A stretch of 64,000 nucleotides of DNA, from positions 39,796 through 103,795 of the forward strand of contig ONIP01000004.1 in NCBI GenBank assembly GCA_900317955.1. The letters are read 5' to 3'. The DNA comes from an uncultured Bacteroidales bacterium (lineage in GTDB: Bacteria > Bacteroidota > Bacteroidia > Bacteroidales > P3). The first letter of the stretch is position 1. Each line of letters starts with the position of its first letter. The position numbers and the translations under genes are program-made. The notes beneath the pieces were generated by a model. The model was not told the origin of the DNA. It made no database searches and saw only the letters and a program-made list of their open reading frames with translations. Of this stretch, positions 55,657 through 63,880 are shown in pieces.

Positions 55657-57528
55657 ATGGAAGACAATAAATTATTCAGCGAATTCCCGCCGGTATCCAC
55701 CGAAAAATGGGAAGAAGTAATCAATAAGGACCTCAAAGGTGCCGACTATGAGAAAAAATTAGTGTGGAAGACCATCGAAGGCTTCAAAGTGAAACCCTAC
55801 TACCGCGCCGAAGACCTCGACAATCTGGAATATCTGGATAGCAACCCCGACCAGGCTCCCTTCACCCGTGGCAAACATGCCGACAACAACGTCTGGGACA
55901 TCCGTCAGGACATCAAGGCCGACACCCTCGAAGCCGCCAACGCCCTGGCGCTCGAAGCCCTTGAACGCGGAGCCAACTCCTTAGGCCTCTGTGCCTGCAA
56001 GGTTGAAAATATCGACCAGATGAAAGTCCTCCTCAAAGGCATCCATCCCGAAGCCTGCAAAATCAACTTCACCTGCAGCAAAAACTATCTCCACACCCTG
56101 CAGCTCTTCCTCGAAGCAGTGAAAGAGGGCGGCTACGACCCCGCCAAAGTCTACGGCAGCTGCAACTACGACATCTACGGCCACGCCCTTCTGCACGGCA
56201 ACTACCGTTCCAGCCAGGAAAACGACTACAACGAAGCCGTCGAGCTTATTAACTTCGCCAAAGAAAACCTCCCCAACTTCCGCGTTCTCTCCGTCAACGG
56301 CCGCCACTTCCATAACGCAGGCTCCAGCATCGTTCAGGAACTCGGCTTCACCATAGCCGCCGCAAACGACCTCTTGGCTCACCTCACCGACTGCGGCCTC
56401 CCCGTCGAAGACATCGCCAAAAACCTCGTCTTCAACTTCGCTACCGGAAGCAACTACTTCATGGAAATAGCCAAAATCCGCGCCGCCCGCATGCTCTGGA
56501 GCAAAATCATGGAACAATACCACCCCCAGTGCGAATGCTGCCTGAAAGTCTTCATCAACGCCACCAGCTCCCTCTGGAACAAATCCATCTTCGACCCCTA
56601 CGTCAACATGCTCCGCACCACCACCGAAACCATGTCCGCCGCCATAGCAGGCGCCGACAGCATCACCACCAACCCCTTCGACATCGCCTTCAAAGAATCC
56701 GACAGCTTCGGCTACCGCATCGGCCGCAACCAGCAACTCCTCCTCAAAGAAGAGAGCTACATGGACAAAATCGTCGACCCCGCCGCAGGCAGCTACTATA
56801 TCGAAAACCTCACCGACAGCATCGCACAATACGCCTGGCAGCTCTTCCTCGCCGTTGAAGAACAGGGCGGTTTCGCCGTCGCCATCGCCAACGGCTACGT
56901 CCAGACCGAAATAGAAAAAACCGCTCAACAGCGCGACATGGACATCGCCACCCGCAAAACCACCATCCTCGGCACCAACCAATACCCCAACCTCCTCGAG
57001 AAAATGGGCGACAAAATAACCAAGGACTCCAACTGCTCCTGCTGCTGCCACTGCGACAACCCCGCCATCAAACCCCTCAGCCTCTACCGCGGCGCCGAAG
57101 CCTTCGAAAAACTGCGCCTCGCCACCGAACGCAGCGGCTCCCGCCCAAAAGTATTCCTCCTCACCTATGGCAACCTCGCTATGCGCAAAGCCCGCTCAGG
57201 TTTCGCCACCAACTTCTTCGGCGTTGCCGGCTATGAAATCATCGACAACCCCGGCTTCAAATCTGCCGAAGAAGGCGTCGAGGCCGCACTCAAAGCCAAT
57301 GCCGACATCGTCGTCCTCTGCTCCAGCGACGACGAATACGCCGAAATCACACAACAAGCCTGCCAAGGACTCAAAGGCAAAGTCAAAAGCATCGTCCTTG
57401 CCGGTTTCCCAAAAGACATGGTCGACACCTACAAAGAATACGGCATTGACGAATTCATCCACGTCAAAACCAATGTCCTTGAATGCCTCACCAAATTCCA
57501 GAAAACTTTCGGCATCGGCATAGCGTGA
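55657..57528 (+). CDS. mutA: Methylmalonyl-CoA mutase small subunit
   Basis: The non-catalytic small subunit of the B12-dependent mutase that interconverts succinyl-CoA and (R)-methylmalonyl-CoA in propionate metabolism. The 623-residue protein has the MutA opening FSEFPPVSTEKWEEVINKDL and RNQQLLLKEESYMDK, DPAAGSYYIENLTDSIA. It ends in a degenerate B12-binding-like domain lacking the DxHxxG motif (TNFFGVAGYEIIDNPGFKS), as expected for MutA rather than MutB. Residues 460-466 are CSCCCHC in the inter-domain linker, which is unusual. ATG 55657 is chosen over the TTG at 55630 because the latter nearly coincides with the predicted transcription start. mutB is not adjacent. Confidence 0.92.
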   Translation: MEDNKLFSEFPPVSTEKWEEVINKDLKGADYEKKLVWKTIEGFKVKPYYRAEDLDNLEYLDSNPDQAPFTRGKHADNNVWDIRQDIKADTLEAANALALEALERGANSLGLCACKVENIDQMKVLLKGIHPEACKINFTCSKNYLHTLQLFLEAVKEGGYDPAKVYGSCNYDIYGHALLHGNYRSSQENDYNEAVELINFAKENLPNFRVLSVNGRHFHNAGSSIVQELGFTIAAANDLLAHLTDCGLPVEDIAKNLVFNFATGSNYFMEIAKIRAARMLWSKIMEQYHPQCECCLKVFINATSSLWNKSIFDPYVNMLRTTTETMSAAIAGADSITTNPFDIAFKESDSFGYRIGRNQQLLLKEESYMDKIVDPAAGSYYIENLTDSIAQYAWQLFLAVEEQGGFAVAIANGYVQTEIEKTAQQRDMDIATRKTTILGTNQYPNLLEKMGDKITKDSNCSCCCHCDNPAIKPLSLYRGAEAFEKLRLATERSGSRPKVFLLTYGNLAMRKARSGFATNFFGVAGYEIIDNPGFKSAEEGVEAALKANADIVVLCSSDDEYAEITQQACQGLKGKVKSIVLAGFPKDMVDTYKEYGIDEFIHVKTNVLECLTKFQKTFGIGIA

Positions 57529-58613
57529 AATCCATACCGAGACTCGACAGGTACATCCTACTGAAGTACCTCAAGACTTTCCTCATGGCGATGGCTCTCA
57601 TTATCGTCATCGTCATTACCTTCGACGTATCGGAAAAACTCGACGATTTCCTCAGCGGACACGCTCCGCTGGGGGAAATCGTTTATCGCTACTACCTTAA
57701 CTTCATCCCCGGTTTCGTCAACCTCTACAGCCCACTTTTCATCTTCATCAGCGTCATCTTCTTCACCTCCAAGATGGCCGGCAACACCGAAATCATCGCC
57801 ATACTCGGCAGCGGCATCAGCTACCGTCGCCTTATGCGTCCCTACTTCTACGGCTCGGTCATCGTCGCCCTCATCGTCCTGTTCTTCGGCAACTTTATCA
57901 TCCCCGTCAACAACCGTACCCTTACCAAATTCGAAAACGACTACATCTACACCCGCCGCCAAGACTACTTCAGCAACATCCACTTCCAAGCCAAATCGGG
58001 CGTTCAGATCTATGCCGAAAGCTACGACGCCCGTACAATGCGCGTCAACCAGTTCCACCGCGACGTCTATGACCAACATGGCTGCCTCGTCGACCGCATT
58101 TACTGCTCCAGCATCCAATACGACACCCTCACCAACAAATGGGACTGCATCGACTTCCTCCACCGCACCATCGACGGCGACCAAGAACACCTCTCCCGCA
58201 CCGGCCAGTCTCAACGCGCCCTCGGCATCACTCCCGACGACTTCAACTGGGCTTCCGACGACGTCACCACCATGAACTCACCCCAGCTCTACCGCTACAT
58301 CATGCACGAAAAGATGCGCGGCTCCACCACCGTCACCGCCTCCAAGATTGAACTCTACCAACGCCTCCTCAACCCCTTCGCCATCATTATCATGACCTTC
58401 ATCGGCCTCGGTGTCTCCAGCCGCAAAACACGCGGCGGCATCGGAGTTCACCTCGCCATCGGCATCACCCTCGCCTTCGCCTTCATCGTCTTCATGAAAG
58501 TATCCACCGTCTTCGCTGTCTTCGGCACCCTCAACCCCTTCCTCGCCGTACTCCTGCCTCAAGCCCTCTTCGGTGTCATCGCCGCCGTCATGATTCGCAC
58601 CGCACCCAAATAA
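57525..58613 (+). CDS. LptF/LptG family permease (YjgP/YjgQ)
   Basis: A membrane subunit of the lipopolysaccharide export ABC transporter. The 362 residues carry three N-terminal membrane helices (about 15-35, 60-85, 100-120), a periplasmic beta-domain (about 130-270) and three C-terminal helices (about 285-355). Family motifs include RYILLKYLKTFLMAM, TEIIAILGSGISYRRLMRP and NRTLTKFENDYI. The start is GTG at 57525, overlapping the mutA stop (GTGA), so translation is coupled to mutA. An upstream ATG at 57483 would overlap mutA by 46 bases. LptF and LptG cannot be told apart here. Confidence 0.88.
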   Translation: MKSIPRLDRYILLKYLKTFLMAMALIIVIVITFDVSEKLDDFLSGHAPLGEIVYRYYLNFIPGFVNLYSPLFIFISVIFFTSKMAGNTEIIAILGSGISYRRLMRPYFYGSVIVALIVLFFGNFIIPVNNRTLTKFENDYIYTRRQDYFSNIHFQAKSGVQIYAESYDARTMRVNQFHRDVYDQHGCLVDRIYCSSIQYDTLTNKWDCIDFLHRTIDGDQEHLSRTGQSQRALGITPDDFNWASDDVTTMNSPQLYRYIMHEKMRGSTTVTASKIELYQRLLNPFAIIIMTFIGLGVSSRKTRGGIGVHLAIGITLAFAFIVFMKVSTVFAVFGTLNPFLAVLLPQALFGVIAAVMIRTAPK

Positions 58614-58652
58614 CTTAGTCACCCAATTCATTATCACACAACCCCATCACCC

Positions 58653-59072
58653 ATGACAATTCAGGAAATAGAACAAACCATCATCGACGAATTCGCCTCC
58701 TTCGACGAATGGCTCGACAAATACGCCTACATCATCGACCTCGGCAAGGAATGCCCGCCCATCGACCCCGCCGACAAAACCGACAACAACCTCATCAAAG
58801 GCTGCCAAAGCCGCGTTTGGCTCAGCTGTCAACACCACGACGGCAAACTCTGGTTCAAGGCCGACAGCGACGCCGTCATCACCAAAGGCATCATCACCCT
58901 CCTCATCCGTGCCCTCAACGGCCAGACACCGCAGGACATCCTCAACGCCGACCTCGCCTTTATCGACCAGATAGGACTCAAAGAGCACCTCTCTCCCACA
59001 CGCTCCAACGGCCTCACCTCCATGGTCAAACAAATGAAACTCTACGCCCTCGCTTTCTCCCAGAAACAATAA
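58653..59072 (+). CDS. sufE: SufE-family sulfur acceptor protein
   Basis: SufE accepts persulfide sulfur from the cysteine desulfurase SufS and delivers it for Fe-S cluster assembly. The 139-residue protein has the acceptor Cys51 in NLIKGCQSRVW, at the same position as the active Cys of E. coli SufE, preceded by the conserved DNNLIKGC context. The C-terminal block LSPTRSNGLTSMVKQMK is also typical. A SufT-like gene follows 69 bases later, but sufBCDS are not in the window. Confidence 0.93.
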   Translation: MTIQEIEQTIIDEFASFDEWLDKYAYIIDLGKECPPIDPADKTDNNLIKGCQSRVWLSCQHHDGKLWFKADSDAVITKGIITLLIRALNGQTPQDILNADLAFIDQIGLKEHLSPTRSNGLTSMVKQMKLYALAFSQKQ

Positions 59073-59141
59073 TCCCCCCATCCTCCGGTCACTACCCGCA
59101 CACCACCCATACCTGTAACACCCAATAAACACACCCGCCCA

Positions 59142-59459
59142 ATGACACCCACCAAAGAAACCCTGCGCGATGCAGTCATCAACTGCCTCCGCAACATCTA
59201 CGACCCCGAGATTCCAGTCAACATCTACGACCTCGGACTCATCTACAACATCGACATCGACGATGACTTCAACATCAAAATCCTCATGACCATGACCGCC
59301 CCCGACTGCCCTGAAGCAGAATACATGTTCATGGAAGTAAAACAAATGGTTGGCTACATCCAAGGCATCAAATCAGTCGATGTAGAGCTCACCTTCGACC
59401 CGCCATGGGACTTTAACAACCTCAGCGACGAAGTAAAACTCGAACTCGGCCTGATGTAA
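59142..59459 (+). CDS. MIP18/SufT-like iron-sulfur cluster assembly protein (DUF59)
   Basis: A 105-residue single-domain protein of the MIP18 (DUF59) family that assists Fe-S cluster maturation. It contains the conserved VYDPEIPVNIYDLGLIY-like block (IYDPEIPVNIYDLGLIY near residue 18-34), the cysteine motif MTAPDCP (near 49-55) and the terminal VELTFDPPWDFNNLSDE. This fits the SUF-associated SufT/YitW-type proteins of Bacteroidota. The position directly after sufE supports the role. Confidence 0.9.
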   Translation: MTPTKETLRDAVINCLRNIYDPEIPVNIYDLGLIYNIDIDDDFNIKILMTMTAPDCPEAEYMFMEVKQMVGYIQGIKSVDVELTFDPPWDFNNLSDEVKLELGLM

Positions 59460-59500
59460 CCCGACCTCTGCACAACAATCTTCCCACCCCAAGCAGTCTC

Positions 59501-60637
59501 ATGACCCTCCACGACCTCCTACACCCTCGCCACCGCCTCTTCGTCAAGCGGCAGGCTCCCGCCCGCAGCACCGCGCTCAACCAGATGGCGTGGCGACGCT
59601 TCTGCCGCAACAAACTCTCCGTGGCAAGCCTCGTCGTCATCGGTCTTTTCGCCCTTGTTGCGCTCCTCGGCTACCTCATCACCCCCGACCCCACCCCCTT
59701 CTGCAACCAGCAATACCTCGAACTCGCCACGCTCAAGCCCTTCACCACCATTCAATTCACCTACGTCGACGACAGCCTGCCCCCCTACCGCCACGGTCCC
59801 CTCCACACCATGCTCCACGGCCGCCCGCTCCCCTACACCGCCATCCCCACCTACCGCGCCACACCCGTGGGCGACAGCGTCGATATCGAGACCTACACAG
59901 GCTCCTCCCCCAACGACGGCCCCGTCCGCCGTGTCGCCGCTTCTCAAATTGTCGGCCAACAATCCCGCACCTTCCTCCTCGGCACCGACGGCTATGGCCG
60001 CGACATGCTCAGCATGATTATGATTGGCAGCCGTGTAAGCCTCTCTGTAGGCTTCATCGCTGTCCTCATCGCGCTCCTCATCGGCATCACCCTCGGCGCC
60101 CTTGCCGCCTACCATGGCGGCTGGGTCGACAACCTCATCACCTGGCTCATCAACGTCGTCTGGTCCATCCCTACCGTCCTCCTCGTCATAGCCATCACCT
60201 TCGCTCTCGGCAAAGGTTTCTGGCAAGTCTTCGTCGCTGTAGGCCTCACCATGTGGGTCGACATCGCCCGTGTTGTACGCGGACAAGTCTACAGCATCAA
60301 AGAAAAAGAATTCGTCGAAGCCGCTCGCGCCCTCGGCCTCGGCTCCTTCCGCACCATCTTCCGCCACATCCTCCCCAACATAACCGGAGCCGTTATCGTC
60401 GTCGCCGCTTCCAACTTCGCCAGCGCCATCCTCCTCGAAGCCGGCCTCAGCTTCCTGGGCATCGGCGTCCAGCCCCCCATGCCCTCTTGGGGCACCATGG
60501 TCAAAGAAAACTACTCCTATATCCTCCTCGACAACGCCTACCTCGCACTCCTCCCCGGTCTCGCCATCATGCTCCTCGTACTCGCTTTCATGCTCCTTGG
60601 CAACGGCATACGCGACGCCCTCGACATCAAATCATAA
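59501..60637 (+). CDS. ABC transporter permease, OppC/DppC family
   Basis: An inner-membrane permease for peptides or nickel-type substrates. In the 378-residue protein, TM1 is near residues 43-62 (LSVASLVVIGLFALVALLGY). A large exported loop of about 100 residues (65-165) is longer than in typical OppC. Further helices follow between about 175 and 370. The ATPase-coupling EAA motif is EAARALGLGSFRTIFRHILP near 270. The usual partners (OppA, OppB, OppD, OppF) are absent on both sides, so the substrate and the coupled ATPase are unknown. Confidence 0.88.
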   Translation: MTLHDLLHPRHRLFVKRQAPARSTALNQMAWRRFCRNKLSVASLVVIGLFALVALLGYLITPDPTPFCNQQYLELATLKPFTTIQFTYVDDSLPPYRHGPLHTMLHGRPLPYTAIPTYRATPVGDSVDIETYTGSSPNDGPVRRVAASQIVGQQSRTFLLGTDGYGRDMLSMIMIGSRVSLSVGFIAVLIALLIGITLGALAAYHGGWVDNLITWLINVVWSIPTVLLVIAITFALGKGFWQVFVAVGLTMWVDIARVVRGQVYSIKEKEFVEAARALGLGSFRTIFRHILPNITGAVIVVAASNFASAILLEAGLSFLGIGVQPPMPSWGTMVKENYSYILLDNAYLALLPGLAIMLLVLAFMLLGNGIRDALDIKS

Positions 60638-60765
60638 CCCCTCCTTCGGCAAAACCAACCCGACACCCTCCCGCTCCCACTTCCGAACAACCACTAATTC
60701 AGGCCTTAGAACATATAAAAATATATAAAAAGACAAAAAAAAAACAACGTTAAGAAAAAAAGTAG

Positions 60766-60773
60766 TACTTTTG
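60766..60773 (+). promoter_or_regulatory. Bacteroidota -7 box (TACTTTTG) for the 268-residue lipoprotein
   Basis: An exact TAnnTTTG match followed by CA, 64 bases before the ATG at 60838. The region upstream is A-rich with no clear TTTG. Confidence 0.5.
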
Positions 60774-60837
60774 CAAAATAAATACAAAACAGAAAAACAA
60801 TTCAATTCATTATTAAATAATTAAAAATCAACACAAA

Positions 60838-61644
60838 ATGAAAAACGTAATCAAACTGCTTAGCATCATGCTGATTGCAGGTACCGTAATGGTAAGCTGC
60901 ACCGAGAAACCCAACGAGGGCAACACCCCCGACACCCCCGTTACCTACACCGTCCAGGTCAACAGCAACAACGCCATCCTCGGCACCGCCACCATCTCTC
61001 CTCTTAAGAGTACTTACAATAGTGGCGATACCGTCATCCTCACCGCTACCCCCGCCAACGGCGCTAAATTCCTCAACTGGAACGGCAGCATCACCGACAA
61101 TCCCTACACCTACGTCGTAAAAGAGAACGCCGTTTTCACCGCCAACTTCGAGGCTCTTCCCCAAGCCACCTATGCTGCTACCTTCAATGGCACCGCTCTC
61201 GATATCGCTGGCTGGCACGATGCTCAGACCCAAGACCAACAAGGAACTCAAGTCTGGCTGTTCCAGGCCGCCAAAAGAGCTGAAGGCCAAGATGTCTATT
61301 TCCCTTACCTCGTTATGTGGATGGCAGGCAACACCACCAGTGATTTTCAACTCGTCCGTGGCACTGAACTTTATAAGGATACTTATTACACAGCTGGCCA
61401 AAATTATGGTGACTGGCAAGTCTACAGCGTCGACAACATAAACTGCACCCTCCTCGACCTCACCGCTTTGACCTTGTCCATGACCACCAGCCTCACCATG
61501 TACGACCTCGGCCCCATCGCTAACGAAGAAGTTGAAGATCCCGCCGATTGCCCCAAAGCCACTTTGGCTGTAACTATGGAGAATATGAATTTTTATGTTC
61601 CCCAACCAGGCAAAGGCTTCACCAAAATGTCGATTGTAAAATAA
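60838..61644 (+). CDS. Lipoprotein with InlB B-repeat-like domain
   Basis: A 268-residue protein with a lipobox VMVSC (Cys21) and a spacer. A single beta-sandwich of the bacterial-repeat/InlB B-repeat type follows at about residues 38-105: STYNSGDTVILTATPANGAK, FLNWNGSITDNPYTYVVKEN, VFTANFEA. The remainder (about 110-268) is a beta-rich domain with no family I recognise. It heads a short plus-strand series of lipoprotein genes. It is probably surface exposed; the role is unknown. Confidence 0.75.
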   Translation: MKNVIKLLSIMLIAGTVMVSCTEKPNEGNTPDTPVTYTVQVNSNNAILGTATISPLKSTYNSGDTVILTATPANGAKFLNWNGSITDNPYTYVVKENAVFTANFEALPQATYAATFNGTALDIAGWHDAQTQDQQGTQVWLFQAAKRAEGQDVYFPYLVMWMAGNTTSDFQLVRGTELYKDTYYTAGQNYGDWQVYSVDNINCTLLDLTALTLSMTTSLTMYDLGPIANEEVEDPADCPKATLAVTMENMNFYVPQPGKGFTKMSIVK

Positions 61645-61662
61645 TTTGTAATATTTACAACA

Positions 61663-62052
61663 ATGAAACGCAATTTTAAATTCGCAGCACTCGCATTGGC
61701 CGCTGTTGCTCTCGTCGCTGCCTGCAACAACAATGCTACCCCCGAGCCTGTCGACACCATGCCTGTCATCGACACCACCGTTGTGGAACAAGTCATCGAC
61801 TCCACTCCCGTTGTCGACACTCCTCAAGTAGCCACCACCCAGAAAGCCACCAAGGCCACCAAAAAGACTCCCACCAAGAAAATTGCTGAGGATGTCAAAA
61901 CCGTGAAGAAAGTGACTCTGGACACCCGTAAAGACATCGAAGAGATTAAAGGCGATTTGAAAGAAGTTCAAGGCGCTGTCTCTACAACCTCCAAGTCCCT
62001 CGCTCCTTCTAAAAAGCCCGATGCTGCTCAAGCTTTCAAAAAGAAAAACTAA
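61663..62052 (+). CDS. Small Thr/Lys-rich lipoprotein
   Basis: 129 residues with lipobox LVAAC (Cys23). The mature protein starts with an extended Thr/Pro/Val/Asp-rich region (about 24-65) and continues with Lys-rich stretches (KATKATKKTPTKKIAED) and a predicted helix (DTRKDIEEIKGDLKEVQGAV, about 88-107). The layout of lipid anchor, flexible linker and charged helix resembles small lipoproteins that tether the envelope, but no family is recognised. It lies 18 bases after the previous lipoprotein gene and is followed by a strong terminator. Confidence 0.68.
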   Translation: MKRNFKFAALALAAVALVAACNNNATPEPVDTMPVIDTTVVEQVIDSTPVVDTPQVATTQKATKATKKTPTKKIAEDVKTVKKVTLDTRKDIEEIKGDLKEVQGAVSTTSKSLAPSKKPDAAQAFKKKN

Positions 62053-62064
62053 TCATTTTTCACC

Positions 62065-62100
62065 AAAGAGAGAGTGCCAATCGACACTCTCTCTTTTTTT
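62065..62100 (+). terminator. Rho-independent terminator after the Thr/Lys-rich lipoprotein gene
   Basis: 12-base arms (62065-62076 and 62085-62096) around an 8-base loop, with the 3' arm running into T7. It ends the two-gene lipoprotein transcript. Confidence 0.85.
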
Positions 62101-62125
62101 TCATCTTTGGTAATAACCTTTCTAT

Positions 62126-62626
62126 ATGAAAAAACAATTTTACATAATCGCCGTCTCAGTACTCGTCCTGATGGCAGCTTGCTCGGCAAAAGAAAGCCAA
62201 CTCAAGGACTATGCCCAACACTATCTCGAAGCCATGGGCAACTACAAACCCACCGACGCACAGCCCTATGTCACTCCCGAAACTGCCAACGCCACCATCA
62301 AATTCTTCCTGATGCTCATGGAACACACCGACCCTGCCGTCTATCGCAACAACATGCCCGCCGAAATCACCCTCGGCCAAATCGAATACACCAACGACAC
62401 CTGTGCCATCGTCTCATTCCACAAAAGCACCCCTTCCACCCAACAGGACGGCAAACTTCACATGGTCAAGCGCAAAGGCAAATGGTTGGTTCACGAAGTC
62501 ATCGACCCCACTCCCATCACCAATTTGACAAACCAGAAAACAAGAACGCTCTCCGAAGAAGAAAAAGAAGCGTTGCGAAACAACTACTCCCCAAAAAGAA
62601 AACACAACGCTAAGAAAAGCGAATAG
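62126..62626 (+). CDS. Lipoprotein, DUF4878-like (NTF2-like fold)
   Basis: 166 residues with lipobox LMAAC (Cys19) directly followed by a helix with YAQHYLEAMGNYKPTDAQPY. The pattern continues as LGQIEYTNDTCAIVSFHKS and KLHMVKRKGKWLVHEVI, the features of DUF4878/NTF2-like lipoproteins in Bacteroidota. A Lys/Glu-rich tail follows. An imperfect -7 element (CATCTTTG) lies about 16 bases upstream of the ATG. The function is not known. Confidence 0.75.
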   Translation: MKKQFYIIAVSVLVLMAACSAKESQLKDYAQHYLEAMGNYKPTDAQPYVTPETANATIKFFLMLMEHTDPAVYRNNMPAEITLGQIEYTNDTCAIVSFHKSTPSTQQDGKLHMVKRKGKWLVHEVIDPTPITNLTNQKTRTLSEEEKEALRNNYSPKRKHNAKKSE

Positions 62627-62636
62627 ACTACTATGG

Positions 62637-62745
62637 ACTTCTATAAATCACCTCATAGAGGTGAGACTTTTCATGACACCGTACAAGCGTAAGGCGCAGT
62701 GCGGTGATTATCAGCAACAAGATACCTGCGTCCCGAAAGGACGCG
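62637..62745. repeat. Short REP-like palindromes
   Basis: Two perfect small palindromes lie in the 147-base gap after the DUF4878-like gene: CACCTC/GAGGTG with loop ATA, and GCGTCC/GGACGC with loop CGAAA. The same style of 3-5-base-loop palindromes occurs at 40.7-40.9 kb. No ORF is present. Confidence 0.5.
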
Positions 62746-62773
62746 ACAATGAAAACAAATAAATAGAACCCAC

Positions 62774-63133
62774 CTACTGCGTAGCAAAGTCTGCAAGGTC
62801 TCGGTCAAACCAGGCTACCACTGTGTCGTGTACCCGCTGGTAAACCTCCGGATGGTGCGTGTACCACTCCACACTGCGCTCAAAATCCTCCCGTGTTAGC
62901 CCTTGCTCCCTCAGCAAACTATCGTACGACGCTATCATCTCAGGGTGCAGCGTGTCGTATTGGAACTCCGTCTCAACGGCATAAAAACCTTCCAACAAAT
63001 ACGCCTCCTTCAAAAACTTTGCCATCCTATCCTCCCCCAGCACATCCGGCGGCACCTTATCGTCCTTACAGGACGAAAACATAGCCACAACAACCATAAC
63101 AAGCGTTAATGCAGTATATCTCAGTCTTTTCAT
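62774..63133 (-). CDS. DUF4296 domain lipoprotein
   Basis: A 119-residue lipoprotein with lipobox MFSSC (Cys22). The core MAKFLKEAYLLEGFYAVETE and SYDSLLREQGLTREDFERS matches DUF4296, a helical domain found in Bacteroidota lipoproteins. The motif REDFERSVEWYTHHPEVYQR is the typical 'YY-hxP' segment. The reading frame stays open through the upstream hairpin array back to 63664, but that part is repeat translation with an internal ATG at 63133 preceded by a -7 box. ATG 63133 is therefore the start. The function is unknown. Confidence 0.82.
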   Translation of the reverse strand: MKRLRYTALTLVMVVVAMFSSCKDDKVPPDVLGEDRMAKFLKEAYLLEGFYAVETEFQYDTLHPEMIASYDSLLREQGLTREDFERSVEWYTHHPEVYQRVHDTVVAWFDRDLADFATQ

Positions 63134-63160
63134 AACTATAACCATAATATATTTCAGTTG

Positions 63161-63168
63161 CAAATATA
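63161..63168 (-). promoter_or_regulatory. Bacteroidota -7 box (TATATTTG) for the DUF4296 lipoprotein
   Basis: An exact TAnnTTTG match on the minus strand, 27 bases before the ATG at 63133. No TTTG is present at the -33 distance. Confidence 0.45.
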
Positions 63169-63224
63169 CACAAAATCCTCGACATAAACACACTCTTAGC
63201 TCTCCCTTTTCACAACCAACTAAA

Positions 63225-63690
63225 AAGGAGAACGGGCATCCTGCCCGTAATATAATAAAAGGAGTACGGGCATCCTGCCCGTAAAAAGAAAAGGAATAAG
63301 GGCAACCTGCCCGTAAAAAAAGAAAAGGGGTACGGGCAACCTGCCCGTAAAAACAAGGGGTAAGGGCAACCTGCCCGTAAAAACAAGGGGTAAGGGCAAC
63401 CTGCCCGTTAAAAACAAGGGGTAAGGGCAACCTGCCCGTAAAAACAAGGGGTAAGGGCAACCTGCCCGTAAAAAAAGAAAAGGAATAAGGGCAACCTGCC
63501 CGTAAAAAACAAGGGGTAAGGGCAACCTGCCCGTTAAAAACAAGGAGTAAGGGCAACCTGCCCGTAAAAAACAAGGGGTAAGGCCACCCTGCCCGTAAAA
63601 AACAAGGGGTAAGGCCACCCTGCCCGTAAAAAAAAGGAGTAAGGGCATCTTGCCCGTAAAACAAGGGGTAAGGGCAACCACCCGTAACCG
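63225..63690. repeat. Tandem array of 15 hairpin units, about 30 bp each
   Basis: Fifteen consecutive units of A-rich spacer + AAGGGGTA or similar + GGGCAACCTGCCC + GTA. Each core GGGCA-acc-TGCCC folds as a small hairpin with a 3-base loop. The period is mostly 30-31 bp, stretched to 32-36 bp where an AAAAAAGAA insert occurs (before units 3 and 9, for example). Units 1, 2 and 14 have ATC or ATCT in the loop, 12 and 13 carry GGCCACCCTGCCC, and unit 15 is degenerate. No unique spacers are present, which excludes CRISPR. The array lies upstream of two divergently transcribed genes. Confidence 0.85.
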
Positions 63691-63880
63691 TTAAAAGAGA
63701 ACTTTATTCATAAAAAAAGTTAATTTTTGCAACAAATCAAACACACCTGTGTCTTATAAAAAGTATAAAGTGGAGCAAGGTCGGCATTGGCTCACTTCTA
63801 CTATGACTTCATAACGCCAACAACCGCCTCCCGCCACTCATACAAAACAATGTAAACAGTAACAAAACAATACAAATCTT
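63691..63880. other. Non-coding leader region before the last gene
   Basis: About 190 bases between the hairpin array and the final ATG. AATTTTTGC near 63722-63730 resembles a -7 box but has a 3-base rather than a 2-base gap. No other structure was seen. Confidence 0.4.

Noticed and set aside
55657..57528. Catalytic large subunit MutB
   Set aside because: The C-terminal B12-like domain lacks DxHxxG and the N-terminus is of the MutA type.
63134..63664. N-terminal extension of the DUF4296 lipoprotein through the repeat array
   Set aside because: The frame is open only because the repeat has few stops. It translates to repeated GRLPLPLVF-type peptides, and the ATG at 63133 starts a proper lipoprotein signal and has a -7 box.
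63225..63690. CRISPR array
   Set aside because: The repeats follow each other directly with only A-rich filler; there are no unique spacers of constant length and no cas genes.
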